Below the pieces are notes generated by a model that had not been told where the DNA came from, did not search any database, and was given only the letters and a program-made list of their open reading frames with translations. A stretch of DNA of 64,000 nucleotides from Kribbella sindirgiensis (lineage in GTDB: Bacteria > Actinomycetota > Actinomycetes > Propionibacteriales > Kribbellaceae). Location of the stretch: the NCBI RefSeq assembly GCF_004331435.1, contig NZ_SJKA01000002.1, forward strand, positions 717,637-781,636, written 5' to 3'. A program made the translations under genes and the position numbers. Shown piece by piece: positions 36,371 through 44,710 of this stretch. The stretch's first letter is position 1. The number at the start of each line of letters is the position of its first letter.

Positions 36371-38020
36371 ATGAGTAATCCAGTGCCTGATTCCGGGACC
36401 AGACCACTCGACGACTGGTGGCGTAGCGCCGTCGTCTACCAGGTGTACCCGCGGTCGTTCGCCGACGCCGACGGTGACGGGACCGGCGACGTGAACGGGA
36501 TCCGCGCCCGGCTGCCGTACCTCGCCGAGCTCGGCATCGACGCGATCTGGATCAGCCCGTGGTACCCGTCCCCGCTGCTCGACGGCGGGTACGACGTCGC
36601 CGACTACCGCGACATCAACCCGGAGTTCGGCACCCTCGCCGACGCGGACGCGCTGATCGCCGAGGCGCACGCGCTGGGCCTGCGGATCCTGATCGACCTG
36701 GTGCCGAACCACTGCTCCTGGGACCACCCGTGGTTCAAGGCCGCGCTGGCGGCGGGCAAGGGCTCTCCGGAGCGCGAGCTGTTCTGGTTCCGCGACTCCG
36801 AGGACGGCAAGCCGCCGACCAACTGGCCGGCCGCGTTCGGCGGGCCCGCCTGGCAGCAGATTGACGACGGTCAGTGGTACCTGCACCTGTTCGACATCTC
36901 CCAGCCGGACTGGAACTGGGACCACCCGAAGGTGATCGAGGAGTTCGACGCGATCCTGCGGTTCTGGTTCGACCGCGGCGTCGACGGCTTCCGGATCGAC
37001 GTGGCCGACTCGATGGCGAAGGACCCGGCGTTGCCCGACGTACCGCTGCACAACGGGGAACCGACGCGGGAGAAGTACGTCGGGAACCCGTTCTACGACC
37101 AGCCCGGGGTGCACACCATCCACCAGCGCTGGCGCGCGATCGCCGACGAGTACGCCGATACGCCGCAGGGACCCCGGGTGTTCGTGGCGGAGGCGTGGCT
37201 GTCGCCGGCCGAGCGGCTGGCGCAGTACGTGCGGCCGAACGAACTGCACTCGGCGTTCAACTTCGACGCCCTGCGCGCGGCGTGGGACGCGAAGGAACTG
37301 CGTGAGGTCATCGACCACACCACCGACAACCTGTGGGCGGTCGGGGCGCCGGCGACGTGGGTGCTGAGCAACCACGACACGATCCGGCACCGCACGCGGT
37401 ACGGCCGCGACCGGAAGGACGCTCTGGAGGGCGCAGGCGTCGTACCGACCGATCTGGAGCTCGGACTGCGCCGGGCTCGGGCCGCCGCGCTGCTGGAGCT
37501 GGCACTGCCCGGCGGCGCGTACATCTACCAGGGCGACGAGCTCGGGCTGCCCGAGGTCGAGGACCTGCCCGAGGACGTCCTCGACGACCCCACGTGGGAG
37601 CGCTCCGGCCACACCGTCCGCGGCCGCGACGGCTGCCGCGTCCCGATCCCGTGGTCCGGCTCCACTCCGCCGTACGGCTTCGGGTCCGGCACCAAGCAGC
37701 CGTGGCTTCCGCAGCCGGCCGACTGGGCCGGCCTGACCGCCGAGGCCCAGGCGGGAGACCCAGACAGCCATCTCAGCCTCTACAAGGCGGCCCTCAAGAT
37801 CCGGCGCGAACACCCCGCCCTCGGCGAAGGCCGCCTCGTCTGGGACCCGGACGCCGCCGACGGCATCCTGTCGTTCACCCGCGACCCCGGCTTCCGCTGT
37901 GTGGTGAACCTGACCGACGTCTCGGTCCCGCTTCCCCCGCACCAGAAGGTCCTGCTGAGCAGCGAGCCGCTGCCCAGCGGCGAACTCCCGGCAGACACGA
38001 CTGTCTGGCTCGAGGTGTAG
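36371..38020 (+). CDS. GH13 alpha-glucosidase (oligo-1,6-/alpha-glucosidase type)
   Basis: This 549-residue cytosolic enzyme hydrolyses alpha-glucosidic bonds in short sugars. GH13 regions are clear: WWRSAVVYQVYPRSFADADGDGTGD, DLVPNHCSWDHPWF (region I), GFRIDVADSM (catalytic Asp), FVAEAWL (catalytic Glu) and LSNHDTIRH (transition-state Asp), plus the C-terminal small beta domain. There is no signal peptide. The sugar ABC importer three genes away may supply its substrate, but the link is inferred. ATG 36371 is divergent from sucC. Confidence 0.92.
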   Translation: MSNPVPDSGTRPLDDWWRSAVVYQVYPRSFADADGDGTGDVNGIRARLPYLAELGIDAIWISPWYPSPLLDGGYDVADYRDINPEFGTLADADALIAEAHALGLRILIDLVPNHCSWDHPWFKAALAAGKGSPERELFWFRDSEDGKPPTNWPAAFGGPAWQQIDDGQWYLHLFDISQPDWNWDHPKVIEEFDAILRFWFDRGVDGFRIDVADSMAKDPALPDVPLHNGEPTREKYVGNPFYDQPGVHTIHQRWRAIADEYADTPQGPRVFVAEAWLSPAERLAQYVRPNELHSAFNFDALRAAWDAKELREVIDHTTDNLWAVGAPATWVLSNHDTIRHRTRYGRDRKDALEGAGVVPTDLELGLRRARAAALLELALPGGAYIYQGDELGLPEVEDLPEDVLDDPTWERSGHTVRGRDGCRVPIPWSGSTPPYGFGSGTKQPWLPQPADWAGLTAEAQAGDPDSHLSLYKAALKIRREHPALGEGRLVWDPDAADGILSFTRDPGFRCVVNLTDVSVPLPPHQKVLLSSEPLPSGELPADTTVWLEV

Positions 38021-38037
38021 CCGACTGGGGCCTCAGG

Positions 38038-39036
38038 TTAGGCCGGGCCTGGTGTGCGCCGACGTACAACCAGTCCGAGCACGCCCAGCAAGACGCCGAG
38101 GATCAGGAGCACGAGCGGACCCCAGGACTCGATCCAGGCGAGTTCGAGTCCTGCGGCGTCGACGTCTTTCACCGCCTGCTGCACCGATGCCTGATCGGCG
38201 GTGACGTCGATCGCCAGGACGGGCAGCAGCGGTATCGGCGTGCTGCCGAGCGCCACGTTGGCAACCACCGAGCGGTTGATCTTGGTGTCGAGCGGAGCAC
38301 CGAGCTCGGCGTCGGCCCAGACGTCGTACGTGCTGGAGGCCGTGTAGCTGAGTGGCACCTGTTCCGGCAGTCTGGATACGAGCGGAGCGAGCAATTGCTG
38401 GGTCTCCGCCGGCAGCAAAGCCAGCAGCGCAGGTGCGAGTGTCCTCGGCAGTGCGGCCGGCAGTTGCTGCTGCATCGCAGGATCAGCGAGCGCGCCCGAC
38501 GCGGTGGCCCGGTAATGGTAGGTGTCACGCCCGCCGCGCTTCTCCGTTCCGACGTACTTGACCGGTACGGCGGTGCGGGTCGGCGTGTCCCAGTACATGT
38601 ACACGTCGGACGCGGCCTTCGGATCGACCGGCATCGTGATCGTGAGGCCTTGGTGCTTCTCGACCTGGGCGCCGTTGACGGTCTCGGCCTCGGTGAGCTT
38701 CGTCCGGTCGACGGCGTACGTGTGGTTGTCCTTGGACGACGAGGACCCTGCCTTCAGGGTGCCGTCGTCGTGGACGATGGCGGTGCCGCCGTCGGTGTCG
38801 CTGACGTAGACGCGCCGGTCGAGAGTGACCGGAATGTCCCGGGCGATGGCGTTGGCCATGTCGCCCGACTGCAGGGCGGCCGCGTTGAGCACGGTGCCCT
38901 TACCGCTGTACGTCGTCGTGCTGTCGGTGTCGCCGGGCAGCTTCGTCGCGGACGGTGCGACGACGAACCTGAGCAGTGCCGCCAGAACCACCAGCAGCAC
39001 CCCGAACCCGACGAGAATCCATGCTGAACGTCGCAT
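38038..39036 (-). CDS. DUF3068 membrane-anchored protein
   Basis: A 332-residue protein with one membrane segment at each end (about 4-26 and 305-326) and an extracytoplasmic beta-rich domain between. It matches DUF3068 (porin PorA-family-like proteins of actinobacteria): LLRFVVAPSATKLPGDTDSTTTY, YHYRATASGAL, QVPLSYTASSTYDVWADAELGAPLD. Its function is unknown. The start is ATG 39036 after AGGGGGCG; the frame upstream to 39147 has no ribosome site. Its stop is 17 bases from the convergent GH13 stop. Confidence 0.85.
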   Translation of the reverse strand: MRRSAWILVGFGVLLVVLAALLRFVVAPSATKLPGDTDSTTTYSGKGTVLNAAALQSGDMANAIARDIPVTLDRRVYVSDTDGGTAIVHDDGTLKAGSSSSKDNHTYAVDRTKLTEAETVNGAQVEKHQGLTITMPVDPKAASDVYMYWDTPTRTAVPVKYVGTEKRGGRDTYHYRATASGALADPAMQQQLPAALPRTLAPALLALLPAETQQLLAPLVSRLPEQVPLSYTASSTYDVWADAELGAPLDTKINRSVVANVALGSTPIPLLPVLAIDVTADQASVQQAVKDVDAAGLELAWIESWGPLVLLILGVLLGVLGLVVRRRTPGPA

Positions 39037-39188
39037 GGCGCGCCCCCTGACTGCGACGGCCGCCGGCTGACGGCCCGGTCCCTTGGGGCATCGTCGCAGG
39101 ACCATGCGGCCCGCAGACCCGTCATCGGTCCCCGATCCGGACCCCATGCGGCCCTATCCGAACCGCCCGTCGCAGTGGTACAGAACCC

Positions 39189-39221
39189 AGAGGGCCGGGA
39201 CCTGTCCGGTCCCGGCCCTCT
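39189..39221 (-). terminator. strong terminator of the sugar ABC operon
   Basis: The arms AGAGGGCCGGGACC (39189-39202) and GGTCCCGGCCCTCT (39208-39221) are perfect 14-bp complements with a five-base loop. It starts 9 bases after the stop of the Arg/Asp/Glu repeat peptide on the - strand. Confidence 0.75.
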
Positions 39222-39230
39222 GCCACTCAC

Positions 39231-39377
39231 CTAGCGATACCGGTTGCGGCGGTCCCGGTCTTCCCGGTCGCGCCGGTCCCGATCCTCGCGGTCCCGGCGG
39301 TCCCGGTCTTCCCGGTCCCGGCGGTCACGGTCCTCCCGGTCCCGGCGGTCACGTTCCCGCCGGTCCCGCCAGTTCAC
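39231..39377 (-). CDS. tiny Arg/Asp/Glu repeat protein coupled to the sugar permease gene
   Basis: A 48-codon frame starts at a GTG that overlaps the permease stop as GTGA, the usual coupled arrangement. The product opens MNWRDRRERD and is built of about four 8-residue repeats RRDREDRD, ending RRNRYR; it is almost entirely Arg, Asp and Glu. Codons vary synonymously among repeats (CGG/CGC/CGT, GAC/GAT, GAA/GAG) while the amino acids persist, which supports selection on the protein. A strong terminator follows. I know no named family; the peptide is likely disordered and could be an RNA- or protein-binding tail. Confidence 0.6.
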   Translation of the reverse strand: MNWRDRRERDRRDREDRDRRDREDRDRRDREDRDRRDREDRDRRNRYR

Positions 39378-40249
39378 TTCACGCCACCTGCCGTGAGGCC
39401 GGCGACGATACGGCGCTGGAACAGCAGTACGGCGATCACGAGCGGGATCGTGACCACCACACCGGCGGCCATCTGGCTGCCGAACGGTTGGTCACGGCCC
39501 GACGTACCGGTGAACTGGGAGATGACGACGTTCGCGGTCTGGAACTCCTTCTTGTTCACCATGCTCAGCGCGATCAGGAACTCGTTCCACGCCGCGATGA
39601 AGGTGATGATCGCCGTGGTGAACACACCGGGCGCCGCCAGCGGGATGATCACCTTGCGGAACGCCTGCGCCGGGGTGCAGCCGTCCACCATCGCCGCCTG
39701 CTCGAGTTCCCGCGGCATCTGCCGGAAGAACGCGGTCAGGTTCCACACCGCCAGCGGCAGCGCGAACGACAGGCTCGGCACGATCATCGCCTGGTAGGTG
39801 TTGATCCACTCGATGTCGCTGAACAGCTTCTTCAGCGGGATCACCAGCGAGATCCCGGGGAACATCGAGGTGGTGATGATGATCGCCAGCACGAAGTTCT
39901 TGAACTTGAAGTCCAGTCGCGCCAGCGTGTAGGCCGCCACCATGCCGATCACCAGCGTCAGGATCGTCACCGTGCCGGCCACGATCAGGCTGTTCAGCAG
40001 ACCGCGGCCGAACCCGGTGCCCGCCTTGAACACGTCGGTGAAGTTCGTGAACGACCAATGCCTCGGGATGATCGAGTTGTCGAACTGGTCGGTCGGCCGG
40101 CGCAGGGCCGACACGATCATCCAGTAGAACGGCAGCAGGCAGTACAGGACGATGATCCCGACACCGATCAGCGGCAGCCACCGGCGGTACCAGGGCGCCT
40201 CGGCGGCCTTGACGTCGACCACCTTCGGAGCTTTCTCAGCGACGGCCAT
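39374..40249 (-). CDS. carbohydrate ABC transporter permease (MalG-like)
   Basis: This 291-residue inner-membrane permease has six predicted segments and the EAA loop EQAAMVDGCTPAQAFRKVIIPLAAPGVFT that contacts the ATPase. FKAGTGFGRGLLNSLIVAG and a C-terminal RRIVAGLTAGGVK are typical of MalG-type subunits. It starts one base from the upstream MalF-like gene's stop and overlaps the tiny repeat peptide gene by GTGA. No ATPase gene is present in the operon. Confidence 0.94.
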   Translation of the reverse strand: MAVAEKAPKVVDVKAAEAPWYRRWLPLIGVGIIVLYCLLPFYWMIVSALRRPTDQFDNSIIPRHWSFTNFTDVFKAGTGFGRGLLNSLIVAGTVTILTLVIGMVAAYTLARLDFKFKNFVLAIIITTSMFPGISLVIPLKKLFSDIEWINTYQAMIVPSLSFALPLAVWNLTAFFRQMPRELEQAAMVDGCTPAQAFRKVIIPLAAPGVFTTAIITFIAAWNEFLIALSMVNKKEFQTANVVISQFTGTSGRDQPFGSQMAAGVVVTIPLVIAVLLFQRRIVAGLTAGGVK

Positions 40250-41322
40250 CAGACACCTCCTCCACCGGCAGTGACGCTACCGGTCGCCGCGCCCGCCGCC
40301 GCACCCGGCTCGAGCTTGTTGTCGCGGCGCCCGCCGCTCTTCTTGTTGTTCTTGGGCGTCTTCGCACGGGCCTCACCGATCACGTCCGCACCGAGCACCT
40401 TCACGAACATGTACGCCACGAGCGCCACGTAGACGAACAGCAAGGTCGCGTAGGCGGCGGCCGGCCCGTACCGGGTCTGGTTCGCCTCGAGGTACGCCAG
40501 GATCGACAGCGTCTCCACCGACGACTTGTTCGGCCCGACAAGCACGAACGGCAGGTCGAAGATGCGCAACGTGTCGAGGATCCGGAACAGCACCGCCACC
40601 AGCAGCGCCGGCTTCACCAGCGGCAGCGTGATCCGGGTGAACGTCTGCCACGGGTTCGCGCCGTCGACCTTCGCGGCCTCGTAGACCTCGTCCGGGATGG
40701 TCTGCAGGCCCGCCAGCACCAGCAGGCCGATGAACGGCGCCGTCTTCCAGGTGTCGGCGATGATCACCGACAGCACCGACTGCCAGCCTTCGGTGGACCA
40801 CAGCACCTGGGTGCCGAGGATCGCGTTCGCGATGCCGTCGGCCTGGAAGATCCACTTCCACAGCAGCGCCGAGACCACTGTCGGGATCGCCCACGGGACC
40901 AGGATGCTGGCCCGGACGATCCCCCGGCCCTTGAACGCCTTGTGCATCACCAGGGCCATCGCCACACCGAGCAGGGTCTCCAGGACCACGCAGGTGACGG
41001 TGAAGAACGTGGTGTTGTAGAAAGCGTTCCAGAATCGATCCGCGGTCTCGCCCTGGAAGATCGCGGCGAAGTTGTCCAGCCCGACGAACTCCGAGCCCTG
41101 GACGATGAAGCCGTCCGCGTCGACCCGCTGGCCGCTCTGGTAGAGCGACTCGCGCAACGCCGACAGGATCGGGTACACGACCACGAGGACCAGCACGATC
41201 AGGGTGGGCGACAGCAACATCGCCGCCAGCCGCCCGGTGCCCTCGTTGAACGAGGTCTGCCGCCGAGGCTTGTTGTTCTCCGGCTTCGCCGGTCGCTCTG
41301 CGACCGGGGCGGATGTACTCAC
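40249..41322 (-). CDS. carbohydrate ABC transporter permease (MalF-like)
   Basis: This 357-residue permease has a charged cytoplasmic start, six membrane segments and the EAA loop EAAKVDGANPWQTFTRITLPLVKPALLVA. An Ala/Gly-rich C-terminal tail after the last segment is unusual and may be disordered. I choose GTG 41322 because AAGGAGG lies six bases upstream; the longer frame would put that ribosome site inside the coding region. It works with the MalG-like partner and the lipoprotein upstream to import a sugar, probably an alpha-glucoside. Confidence 0.93.
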   Translation of the reverse strand: MSTSAPVAERPAKPENNKPRRQTSFNEGTGRLAAMLLSPTLIVLVLVVVYPILSALRESLYQSGQRVDADGFIVQGSEFVGLDNFAAIFQGETADRFWNAFYNTTFFTVTCVVLETLLGVAMALVMHKAFKGRGIVRASILVPWAIPTVVSALLWKWIFQADGIANAILGTQVLWSTEGWQSVLSVIIADTWKTAPFIGLLVLAGLQTIPDEVYEAAKVDGANPWQTFTRITLPLVKPALLVAVLFRILDTLRIFDLPFVLVGPNKSSVETLSILAYLEANQTRYGPAAAYATLLFVYVALVAYMFVKVLGADVIGEARAKTPKNNKKSGGRRDNKLEPGAAAGAATGSVTAGGGGV

Positions 41323-41416
41323 CTCTGCCTCCTTCACTCTGCCCGCCTTCAGCGGGCATCGACGGGGCGGGGCCGGCCCGCAGCAGTGTCGCTACGCGCC
41401 GGCCCCGCCGCTTCGG

Positions 41417-42739
41417 TCATTGGGTGATGAGCGTGCTCAACTTGGTCTGCAGCTGGCTGAGCGCGTCCTTGGGAGGCGTGGTGCCGGACAGTGCGCCGTA
41501 CGCCGCTTCCTGGATCGCCGTCGTCACATCGCCGTACTTGACGACCTTCGGCCGCGACTTCGCGGTCTCGATGGAGGCCTTCAGCGGGGCCAGGTACGGG
41601 AACTGCTTGTTCAGCGTGGCGTCCTCGTACAGCGAGGCCCAGGTCGGCGCCTGCGAGGTCTTCTCGATGTTCGCCTTCTGACGCTCCTCGCTGGACATGA
41701 ACTTGATGAAGTCCGCCGCGGTCGCCTTGTTCTTGGCGAACTCGGAGATCGCGTAGTTGTGCCCGCCGAGGGTCGACACGCCCGGGCCCTTCAGACCCGG
41801 CAGCGGCGCGACCGCGAACTTGCCGGCGATCTTCGAGGAGCCGTCGGTCTTGCTCGCCAGCGCGTACACGTACGGCCAGTTGCGGTGGAAGATCAGGCTG
41901 CCTTCCTGGAACGCCCGGCGGCCGGGCTCCTCCTGGTAGGTGATCGCGGCCTTCGGGATCTCACCGGTCTTGAACCCGTTGACCAGGAAGTTCAGCCCTT
42001 CCAGGGCCTCCGGGGTGTCCACGTTCGGCTTGCCGTCGTCACCGACGACCACACCGCCCGCACCGTTGACGGCCTCGGAGAAGTTGACGGTCAGGCCCTC
42101 GTACTTCTCGTACTGGCCTGCGTAGCAGCTCATCGACTTGGCCTCGGGCAGCGCCTTGACCTTGTCGCAGGCGGCCTTCATCTCCGCCCAGGTCTTCGGC
42201 GGCTGTACGCCGGCCTTGTCGAGCAGATCCTTGCGGTAGTAGAGCAGTCCACCGTCCGACGTGACCGGGACGGCGTACAGCTTGTCGCGGTACTTCGCGG
42301 TGTCGACCGTCGACGGCAGCAGCTTGCCGAGGTCCGGGAACTGGTCCTCGGGCAACTGGGTCACCCAACGGTTCGCGGCGAACTCGGCGGTCCAGACCAC
42401 GTCGAGGTTCAGCACGCTGAACGCGTCCGACTTGATCTGGGCGTTCTGGATCATCTGGGCCCGCTGCTGGTCCGCGGACTCCGGCAGCTCCGACACCGTG
42501 ACTTTCTCTTCCGGGTGCTGGGAGTTCCACGCCGCGACCTGGTTCGTCAGGTTCCCGGAGGTGTCCTTGCCGGTGGCAAACGTGATCGGGCCGCGGCCCT
42601 CGAGTGCGCCCCCCGACGACCCGCTGCCACTGCCGCTGCTTCCGTCGTCTCCACCACCACACGCCGACACGAGCAGCACCAGGCTGCCCACGGCGGTCAG
42701 CGCGACCGCCCTACGTGTGTGTGATCGTTCAAACCTCAT
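41417..42739 (-). CDS. sugar-binding lipoprotein of the ABC importer
   Basis: A 440-residue extracellular solute-binding protein (family 1). The signal peptide ends in the lipobox LVSAC (Cys27), followed by a Gly/Ser linker. The two-lobe fold shows in ITFATGKDTSGNLTNQVAAWNSQHP, YAVPVTSDGGLLYYRKDLLDKAGV, GVSTLGGHNYAIS and KATAADFIKFM. This group binds trehalose, maltose or related oligosaccharides; the exact ligand is not readable. It heads an operon with the two permeases. A palindrome with a CGGTA core lies about 230 bases upstream. Confidence 0.94.
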   Translation of the reverse strand: MRFERSHTRRAVALTAVGSLVLLVSACGGGDDGSSGSGSGSSGGALEGRGPITFATGKDTSGNLTNQVAAWNSQHPEEKVTVSELPESADQQRAQMIQNAQIKSDAFSVLNLDVVWTAEFAANRWVTQLPEDQFPDLGKLLPSTVDTAKYRDKLYAVPVTSDGGLLYYRKDLLDKAGVQPPKTWAEMKAACDKVKALPEAKSMSCYAGQYEKYEGLTVNFSEAVNGAGGVVVGDDGKPNVDTPEALEGLNFLVNGFKTGEIPKAAITYQEEPGRRAFQEGSLIFHRNWPYVYALASKTDGSSKIAGKFAVAPLPGLKGPGVSTLGGHNYAISEFAKNKATAADFIKFMSSEERQKANIEKTSQAPTWASLYEDATLNKQFPYLAPLKASIETAKSRPKVVKYGDVTTAIQEAAYGALSGTTPPKDALSQLQTKLSTLITQ

Positions 42740-43082
42740 CGTTTACCTGCCCTCTCCCGATGGGACGTATCGCTTGGTCCGGCCCGGCTGATCGCAGACC
42801 CCCACCGCACTGCGATCCGCCATGTCCGGACAGTAACCGAGAACGGGGCCGATGTGTTCTGAGCCACACACACAGTCCTGCTCGGCGGTCTCTGAAACGG
42901 ACAGCCGCATGGCTGTATGCGACCGCGTTTGGGAAGCCCGCACAACCGGGCATTTCCTAACGATTCGGTATTACCGATTAGTAACCTTGCTGAATCGGGC
43001 AAGAGCGTTCAGAACGACTCCAGGCAGTCGCCATCACGCTCCGGAGCGGATGCGCCACTCCGGAAGCCTCCCGGACAGTCCC
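42740..43082. other. 343-base control region of the sugar ABC operon
   Basis: No gene is supported. It holds the palindrome TCGGTATTACCGA (42965-42977) in an AT-richer stretch, a candidate operator for a LacI- or GntR-type regulator, and a hairpin near 43038-43067 (GCTCCGGAG pairing with CTCCGGAAGC) likely to end the B12-binding gene. Short frames here look like shadows. Confidence 0.5.
42965..42977. promoter_or_regulatory. 13-bp palindrome, candidate operator of the ABC operon
   Basis: TCGGTA-T-TACCGA is a perfect inverted repeat around one base and sits in a local AT-rich window, which is where a promoter would be expected. On the - strand TAATAC overlaps it as a possible -10 box. The regulator is not encoded nearby. 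Confidence 0.4.
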
Positions 43083-43502
43083 TCAGGCGGGCGAGGCCGA
43101 CGCGTCGCCGACGTTGCCGCGGACCCACTCGACGATCTCGGTGGTGGTCGCGCCCGGGGTGAAGATCTTGTGTACGCCGAGCTCAGCCAGCGGCTGCAGG
43201 TCGGCGTCCGGGATGATGCCGCCGCCGAACACCACGATGTCCTCGGCCTCCCGCTCGGTCAGCAACTCGCGGACCCGCTTGAACAGCGTCATGTGCGCAC
43301 CGGACAGCACCGACAGCCCGATCGCGTCGGCGTCCTCGGCGATCGCGGTCTCGACGATCTGCTCCGGGGTCTGGTGCAGCCCGGTGTAGATGACCTCCAT
43401 GCCGGCGTCCCGCAGGGCACGGGCGACGACCTTGGCGCCACGGTCATGACCGTCCAGACCGGGCTTGGCGACGACAACGCGCAACGGGCTCGTAGCAGAC
43501 AT
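43083..43502 (-). CDS. stand-alone cobalamin-binding domain protein (mutase small-domain type)
   Basis: A 139-residue protein equal to the B12-binding domain of methylmalonyl-CoA-type mutases. It has the lower-axial-ligand motif [14 protein letters not shown] (D.H..G), then [31 protein letters not shown] and [20 protein letters not shown]. Separate small-domain proteins pair with a large subunit encoded elsewhere, for example ethylmalonyl- or isobutyryl-CoA-type mutases; no partner gene is in this window. It is divergent from the lipase-like gene. Confidence 0.92.
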   Translation of the reverse strand: MSATSPLRVVVAKPGLDGHDRGAKVVARALRDAGMEVIYTGLHQTPEQIVETAIAEDADAIGLSVLSGAHMTLFKRVRELLTEREAEDIVVFGGGIIPDADLQPLAELGVHKIFTPGATTTEIVEWVRGNVGDASASPA

Positions 43503-43636
43503 GTGGGCAGGCTAACCGCTGCCGTTCCTCACGGATAAGACACGGCGGCGTGTGTTCGCCCACACGCCGAACGGGAACCGGTTACCGTTGAAAGTGATCG
43601 GACCACCGGGGGGTCTGGTTTGGTGAGGAGGCGCGC

Positions 43637-44491
43637 ATGGGCTCCTGGCAGGACGATGTCCGCGGCGCACTGGACGGACTCGCGTACGGCGCCCGCTCCG
43701 CGCTCTCGCCCCGTGTGCTGCACGGCGCGGCGGTCGAGCTCGGCTGGCTGACCACACACCTGGCGATGTACCCGCTCGGCCTCGTCAGCAGTGCGCCCGC
43801 GCTTCCCGCGCGGCTGAACCTGACCGGCCTCGGCCCGGTGCAGCGCGGCCTGCTGGTCAGCGACATCCAGGCGGCCGGTACGCCGATCCTGCTCGCGCAC
43901 GGGATCATCGACAACCACACGGTCTTCGCGATGATGCGCCGGCACCTGGTGCGCCGCGGGTTCAGCAGCATCCACACGTTCTCGTACTCACCGCTGACGC
44001 TGGACGTACGCCGTACCGCGGAACGGATGGGCCGGGAGATCGAAGCGATCTGCGAGGCGTCCGGGTCCGACCAGATCCATGTGATCGGGCACAGCCTCGG
44101 CGGGCTGATCGCGCGGTACTACATCCAGCGACTCGGCGGCGACGCCCGCGTGCACAGCTGCGTCACGCTGGGGACGCCGCACCAGGGCACGCTCGCGGCC
44201 AAGCTGCTGCCGTGGCCGCTGGTGAAGCAGGTGCGGCCGGACAGCGACCTGATGGCGGAGCTGGCCGAGCCGGCGCCGGACTGCCGGACCCGGTTCGTCG
44301 CGTTCTACAGCGACGTCGACCAGTTGATCGTGCCGCAGCGCCGGGCCCGGATCGGGCACCCCGACCTGCTGGCGAGTAATGTCCGGGTCCACGGCGTGGG
44401 CCACCTGTCCCTGCCGTTCCACGGCGAGGTCGTGCACCGCATCACCGGCGTACTGGCCCACCTGGACGACGAAGAACCCAAAACTGCCTGA
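43637..44491 (+). CDS. alpha/beta hydrolase, lipase-like
   Basis: A 284-residue hydrolase with the oxyanion start PILLAHGIIDNHTVF, the nucleophile elbow HVIGHSLGGLIARYYIQRLGG, LGTPHQGT, an acid in FYSDVDQLIVP and the catalytic His in VGHLSLPFH. The pattern matches PGAP1-/LipA-type lipases and esterases. No signal peptide is clear, though residues about 25-60 are moderately hydrophobic. ATG 43637 follows GAGGAGG. It is probably monocistronic. Confidence 0.88.
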   Translation: MGSWQDDVRGALDGLAYGARSALSPRVLHGAAVELGWLTTHLAMYPLGLVSSAPALPARLNLTGLGPVQRGLLVSDIQAAGTPILLAHGIIDNHTVFAMMRRHLVRRGFSSIHTFSYSPLTLDVRRTAERMGREIEAICEASGSDQIHVIGHSLGGLIARYYIQRLGGDARVHSCVTLGTPHQGTLAAKLLPWPLVKQVRPDSDLMAELAEPAPDCRTRFVAFYSDVDQLIVPQRRARIGHPDLLASNVRVHGVGHLSLPFHGEVVHRITGVLAHLDDEEPKTA

Positions 44492-44584
44492 TCGGGAAGC
44501 TTTCTGGGCGATTCGGGCGGATGCACGTGCAGCGGCTCATGCAAAGGTTTCGTGAAGGAGCCGCGGAAAAGTGGGTGGCGGGGT

Positions 44585-44613
44585 TTGTCACCCCGTGACC
44601 CTTCCGTTATGGT
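44585..44613 (+). promoter_or_regulatory. predicted promoter of the M23 peptidase gene
   Basis: TTGTCA (44585-44590) and TATGGT (44608-44613) are separated by exactly 17 bases. The leader is about 90 bases and has a GC-rich hairpin (CCGGGG/CCCCCG near 44625-44648) and a pyrimidine-rich run before the GTG start. Confidence 0.65.
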
Positions 44614-44710
44614 CTGTGAGTCCTCCCGGGGAATAAACCCCCCGAGAGGAGGAGAGAGCTTCCCCCTCCGCTCTCCCCTAGCCCCTCCCCTGTGACCGAA
44701 AGGCCACGTT

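Noticed and set aside
39240..39370. CRISPR-like or simple DNA tandem repeat
   Set aside because: Period of 24 bases without spacers, and the reading frame is preserved with synonymous changes, so a coding repeat is the better explanation.
44490..44710. Possible c-di-AMP (ydaO-type) riboswitch before the M23 peptidase gene
   Set aside because: Actinobacterial cell-wall hydrolase genes often have this riboswitch, so I looked for its conserved GGGAGCC-like and pseudoknot segments; they are not present. Only simple hairpins are seen.
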